40,822 nucleotides of DNA from an uncultured Lachnospiraceae bacterium (GTDB lineage Bacteria; Bacillota; Clostridia; Lachnospirales; Lachnospiraceae): the NCBI GenBank assembly GCA_902766825.1, contig CACXFB010000088.1, positions 1-40,822 on the forward strand, written 5' to 3'. The notes under the pieces are model-generated. The model did not search any database. It was not told where the DNA came from and saw only the letters and a list, made by a program, of their open reading frames with translations. A program made the translations under genes and the position numbers. Positions 37,867-40,822 of the stretch are shown here, piece by piece. The first letter of the stretch is position 1. The number at the start of each line of letters is the position of its first letter.

Positions 37867-38782
37867 AGTGGATTTGATTACGGGATTTTTAGGTGCAGGA
37901 AAGACAACTTTTCTTGACGGATATGTAAGATATCTTGTAAGTAAGGGTCAGCGTGTTGCAATAATTGAAAATGATTTTGGAGCCGTTAATGTGGACATGA
38001 TGCTGCTTAGCGATTTCATAAAGGAAAACTGTACGATAGAGATGATAGCGGGTGCGTGCGATGCGCATTGTCATGCAAGAAGATTCAAGACCAAGCTTAT
38101 TGCACTTGGTATGCAGGGATTTGACAGAGTTATTATCGAGCCTTCAGGAATATATGACGTTGATGAATTTTTTGATGTTATAAGGGAAGAGCCGCTTGAG
38201 AGATGGTATGAGACAGGAAGTGTTATTTCAATAGTTGATGCAACAATGAATAGAAATATGTCCAAAGAGACAAAATATATTTTTGCAACGCAGCTTTTGT
38301 GTGCCGGAAGCATACTTGTAAGCAAGTCGGAAAGTGACAGTGACAGGCAGGAAATGATAACATTTTTAAATGATGTTTTAGAAGAATCCGGCGGTAAAAG
38401 AAGAGTTGATGATGTTGTTATCATGAAACCGTGGGGGGAGCTTGATACTGACGATTACGAGAAGATGGCACAAAGCGGATACAAAAGCGATGTAATATCT
38501 AAGATGTGGTTTGATAAAAGAGAGGAATATACTTCGCTGTATTATATGAATCATGATTTTGACCGTGATAAGATTAAAGAGATTATAGATAAGTTATTTG
38601 AAAGCGATGAGTACGGACACATTCACAGGGTTAAAGGTTTTATAGGTGATGAAAACGGGTGGTTCAGTGTTAATGTCACAAGGGACTCATTTTCAATACA
38701 GCCGTCAGGCGAGGGACAAAAGGTTATTATTGTTATCGGTGAAAAACTTATTGAAGAGAAAATAGGTGTGTTATTCGGGTAA
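37859..38782 (+). CDS. CobW/G3E-family GTPase (metal chaperone)
   Basis: The 307-aa GTPase has Walker A TGFLGAGKTTF at ~8-18, the family motif IENDFGAVNVD and the metal-site region IAGACDAHCH. Here the usual GCxCC motif is replaced by a Cys-x-x-x-Cys plus His set. The switch region RVIIEPSG and the nucleotide-base motif VSKSES (in place of NKxD) follow, then a short CobW C-terminal domain (HRVKGFIG). G3E proteins load zinc, cobalt or nickel into client enzymes at the cost of GTP. The start ATG 37859 overlaps the DHH gene by 8 bases and uses GAGGAG inside it. The client is unknown; the overlap suggests the metal-dependent DHH enzyme, as inference. Confidence 0.88.
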   Translation: MIKVDLITGFLGAGKTTFLDGYVRYLVSKGQRVAIIENDFGAVNVDMMLLSDFIKENCTIEMIAGACDAHCHARRFKTKLIALGMQGFDRVIIEPSGIYDVDEFFDVIREEPLERWYETGSVISIVDATMNRNMSKETKYIFATQLLCAGSILVSKSESDSDRQEMITFLNDVLEESGGKRRVDDVVIMKPWGELDTDDYEKMAQSGYKSDVISKMWFDKREEYTSLYYMNHDFDRDKIKEIIDKLFESDEYGHIHRVKGFIGDENGWFSVNVTRDSFSIQPSGEGQKVIIVIGEKLIEEKIGVLFG

Positions 38783-38867
38783 ATGGTATATAATGGTACA
38801 TATGGGCGAGGCTTTATTGAAATATATGTAAGCCTATGAATAAATTGCGGAAGGAAGGTATGTGTAT

Positions 38868-39809
38868 ATGGTTAACAGCAGAAAAATTGCGGTAATAGGT
38901 TGTGGATTTGTGGGGTCTTCATCAGCATTTGCCATTATGCAAAGCGGACTGTTTTCAGAGATGGTTCTTATTGATGCAGATAAGATGAGAGCAGAAGGTG
39001 AGGCAATGGATATTAATCATGGTGTTTCATTTGCAAGAGCCATGAATATATATGCAGGCGATTATGATGATATAGCTGATGCGGCAATAATTGTTATTAC
39101 GGCGGGAGCAAACCAGAAGCCTGACGAGACAAGACTTGATCTTATTGCAAAGAACGCAAAGATTATGAAGTCAATTGTCGGTGAGATTAAAAAGAGAGAT
39201 TTTGAAGGTATACTTCTTATTGTATCTAACCCGGTTGATATTCTTACTTATATTGCATGGAAAGAATCAGGTTATCCTGCTAACAGGGTAATAGGTTCAG
39301 GTACTGTTCTTGATACAAGCAGATTTAAATTCGAACTTGGAAAGCATCTAGGAGTTGATAGCAGAAGCGTTCATGCATACATCATAGGTGAGCATGGAGA
39401 CAGCGAGCTTGCTGCATGGAGCTGCGCTACAATCGGAGGAATTCCTATTAATGATTTCTGCGAGCTTAGAGGTCATTTTGCACATGAAGAATCAATGAAC
39501 AGAATATTTATGAGTGTGCGTAATGCAGCCTATGAGATTATAAGCAGAAAACATGCCACATATTACGGAATTGCCATGGCGGTAAGAAGAATTTGTGAGG
39601 CGATTGTCCGTGATGAAAAATCCATTCTTCCTATCTCAAGTCTGATGAATGGAGAATATGGTCTTACGGATGTAGTTCTTAGTATGCCGGCGATAGTAGG
39701 CAGTAAGGGTGTTGAGAAAGTTGCACCTATCCATATTAATGATGAAGAGAAGAATAAACTTCTTGAGTCAGCTAGTGTGTTAAAAAAGATTATAGAAGAA
39801 AATTATTAG
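38868..39809 (+). CDS. ldh: L-lactate dehydrogenase
   Basis: The 313-aa NAD-dependent dehydrogenase has the Rossmann motif IGCGFVGSS (Gly11, 13, 16), the substrate loop GANQKPDETRLDL with Gln83, which selects pyruvate over oxaloacetate, SNPVDILTY, and the catalytic His176 in IGEHGDSE. It reduces pyruvate to L-lactate and regenerates NAD+ in fermentation. The start is ATG 38868, behind GGAAGG (38850-38855); an upstream GTG at 38862 is too near that site. A strong terminator follows, so the gene is probably a single transcript. A candidate -10 TATAAT lies at 38789-38794. Confidence 0.93.
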   Translation: MVNSRKIAVIGCGFVGSSSAFAIMQSGLFSEMVLIDADKMRAEGEAMDINHGVSFARAMNIYAGDYDDIADAAIIVITAGANQKPDETRLDLIAKNAKIMKSIVGEIKKRDFEGILLIVSNPVDILTYIAWKESGYPANRVIGSGTVLDTSRFKFELGKHLGVDSRSVHAYIIGEHGDSELAAWSCATIGGIPINDFCELRGHFAHEESMNRIFMSVRNAAYEIISRKHATYYGIAMAVRRICEAIVRDEKSILPISSLMNGEYGLTDVVLSMPAIVGSKGVEKVAPIHINDEEKNKLLESASVLKKIIEENY

Positions 39810-39816
39810 GATTATC

Positions 39817-39863
39817 AAAGGTTCATATGTGTCCTTATTAAAGTGCGCGTATGAACCTTTTTT
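39817..39863 (+). terminator. Terminator after lactate dehydrogenase gene
   Basis: An 11-bp stem pairs AAAGGTTCATA (39817-39827) with TATGAACCTTT (39850-39860) across a 22-nt loop, with Ts to 39863. Confidence 0.85.
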
Positions 39864-39910
39864 GATGTTTGGAATGTCTTAAAAAATTTTTTTAAAAATT
39901 TTTGATTTTG

Positions 39911-39937
39911 TGTCCAATTTCGCGAATTTGATACGTC
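39911..39937 (+). promoter_or_regulatory. Possible ECF-type (autoregulated) promoter
   Basis: TGTCCAA (39911-39917) and CGTC (39934-39937) are spaced like the -35 and -10 of ECF sigma promoters, 64 bases before the sigma gene. CGTC is a common ECF -10 core. The site suggests that the sigma factor drives its own operon. Confidence 0.5.
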
Positions 39938-40001
39938 CTAGTTAATAGAAGGGCAAAACATCGATGGAACCTTTTGATAACCGGTTATGGAGGTATTTAT
40001 T

Positions 40002-40559
40002 ATGACTGCACAAAGATGCGGGGAATTGTTTGAAGAGCTTGCAGGGGGAAGAGCCAGTGCGTTGGCTGATATATATGAACTTGTCGGTAAGCAGATGTTT
40101 TTTGCGGCATACAATGTGCTGCAGGATTACCATCTGGCACAGGATGCATTACAGGAAGGGCTGTTGCAAATTTACAACAACGCCTCGACGGTAAGAGATT
40201 ACAAGAGTTCATTAAAATGGATGCTGACGGTAATAAGGAATGCGGCGATAGGAATACTACGTAAGAGAAAAGAAGATGTATCCGATGAGGTGGAACGGCA
40301 TGTTGATGATGTGGCGTTAAAAAACGGCACAGATACATATGTTTCGGTGTCGGCGGTGGAAAATGATACCGGTATGACGGACAGTATGTCAGATGCACTT
40401 TCAAGACTTGAAGAGAATTCGAGGCAGATAGTAATATTTAAAGCCGTATACGGATACTCGCATAAGGAGATAGCATCAATACTTGGAATATCTGTTTTGT
40501 CATGTCAGAAGAAATATCAAAGAGCTTTGAAACAGCTGGATCTATATCTGGCACATTGA
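40002..40559 (+). CDS. ECF-type RNA polymerase sigma factor
   Basis: The 185-aa protein has a region 2 helix pair (LADIYELVGKQMFFAAYNVLQDYHLAQDALQEGLLQIYNN, residues ~25-65). A linker carrying the SVSAVEND segment follows, then region 4 (ALSRLEENSRQIVIFKAVYGYSHKEIASILGISVLSCQKKYQRALKQL, ~130-180) with its DNA-binding helix-turn-helix. It directs RNA polymerase to stress promoters. The start is ATG 40002 behind GGAGG (39989-39993); the frame from 39987 includes the ribosome site. The next gene, 21 bp on, encodes a one-TM protein, the likely anti-sigma partner. Confidence 0.9.
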   Translation: MTAQRCGELFEELAGGRASALADIYELVGKQMFFAAYNVLQDYHLAQDALQEGLLQIYNNASTVRDYKSSLKWMLTVIRNAAIGILRKRKEDVSDEVERHVDDVALKNGTDTYVSVSAVENDTGMTDSMSDALSRLEENSRQIVIFKAVYGYSHKEIASILGISVLSCQKKYQRALKQLDLYLAH

Positions 40560-40580
40560 TTTAAAAAAGGAGCGATTATT

Positions 40581-40822
40581 ATGGACAAGAATAAATTAGA
40601 CGAATACGTTGAGAAGATGGAAATACCTAAGGCAGAGGATGTGTTACCAAAGGAGTGCCTTAAGGACAATGATGAAACTGTTTCAAATGAGGCAGACAAT
40701 GTGGTTGCAATTGATAAGCGCCGTGGATTAAAGAGAAGATGGATTATGGCAGCAGGCGGCGGACTTGTAGCAGCATGTGCGGCAATTGCAGTTATTGTTA
40801 CTACAGGTGGTAATAACAAAAT
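40581..40822 (+). CDS. Probable anti-sigma or DUF4179-type membrane protein (partial)
   Basis: The gene runs off the right edge; 80 residues are seen. A cytoplasmic acidic N-terminal part (~1-50) contains PKAEDVLPKECL. A basic KRRGLKRR stretch is followed by a hydrophobic helix (IMAAGGGLVAACAAIAVIV, ~55-73) and then an external Gly/Asn-rich start. This N-in, one-TM layout directly after an ECF sigma gene is typical of anti-sigma factors or of the DUF4179 proteins of Firmicutes. AAAGGAG (40566-40572) precedes ATG 40581. The C-terminal domain is not seen, so the family cannot be settled. Confidence 0.7.
   Translation, partial: MDKNKLDEYVEKMEIPKAEDVLPKECLKDNDETVSNEADNVVAIDKRRGLKRRWIMAAGGGLVAACAAIAVIVTTGGNNK

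Overview
The window looks like chromosome of a low-GC Firmicute, most likely a Lachnospiraceae-type Clostridium. The evidence is A/T-rich codon use, strong AGGAGG-type ribosome sites, large secreted Big_2/FN3/BspA-type proteins, an ECF sigma factor with a one-TM partner, and CPA2 and GDT1 transporters. This placement is inferred from gene style, not from a marker gene.

Layout. (1) 1-3571: an 8-copy 53-bp tandem repeat, then a PD-(D/E)XK-like protein, a radical SAM enzyme, a GNAT acetyltransferase and a Cof-type HAD phosphatase. (2) 3600-4050: a frameshifted small gene, a strong terminator, and a promoter with a 16-bp palindrome in its spacer. (3) 4091-10016: an AAC(3)-family acetyltransferase, a response regulator, a histidine kinase and an FtsX-type ABC exporter, which together look like a drug/envelope-stress locus. 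(4) 10149-14897: a 1582-aa secreted beta-helix/Big_2/LRR protein. (5) 14961-28059: a ~13-kb island inserted in the 3' end of a tRNA-Pro(CGG) gene. A 22-bp piece of the tRNA 3' end is duplicated at the far end. The island carries an AAA ATPase/TOPRIM-like pair, an Xis-like HTH protein, a type I R-M system (hsdR-hsdM-hsdS), a 1058-aa AlbA_2/Schlafen-type protein, an unknown 222-aa protein and a frameshifted small gene. No integrase is visible. (6) 28291-30782: an unknown 149-aa protein, then a ~180-nt structured non-coding RNA directly upstream of a stand-alone reverse transcriptase, then a histidine phosphatase. (7) 30808-39809: mainly housekeeping genes (gamma-carbonic anhydrase, PII-like protein with a CPA2 antiporter, small multidrug exporter, M14 carboxypeptidase, GDT1 transporter, DHH phosphoesterase, CobW GTPase, lactate dehydrogenase). 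(8) 39911-40822: an ECF sigma factor and the start of its membrane partner.

The two most notable signals are both structured nucleic acids. The first is the RNA at 28785-28970. It is closed by a perfect 12-bp long-range stem, holds several internal hairpins, has its own promoter and ends in six Ts immediately before an RT gene with a YSDD active site. This is the layout of retron and DRT systems, but the protein lacks the retron hallmarks I looked for. The second is a pair of inverted ~65-75-bp elements (17173-17247 and 27337-27400) that bracket the R-M module. They share conserved single-stranded motifs and show compensatory changes in two stems, so they may be a conserved RNA or a mobile-element end.

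The island reads as a defence cassette with two or three systems side by side. The tRNA duplication gives its boundaries, and the missing integrase suggests it is immobile or mobilised in trans.
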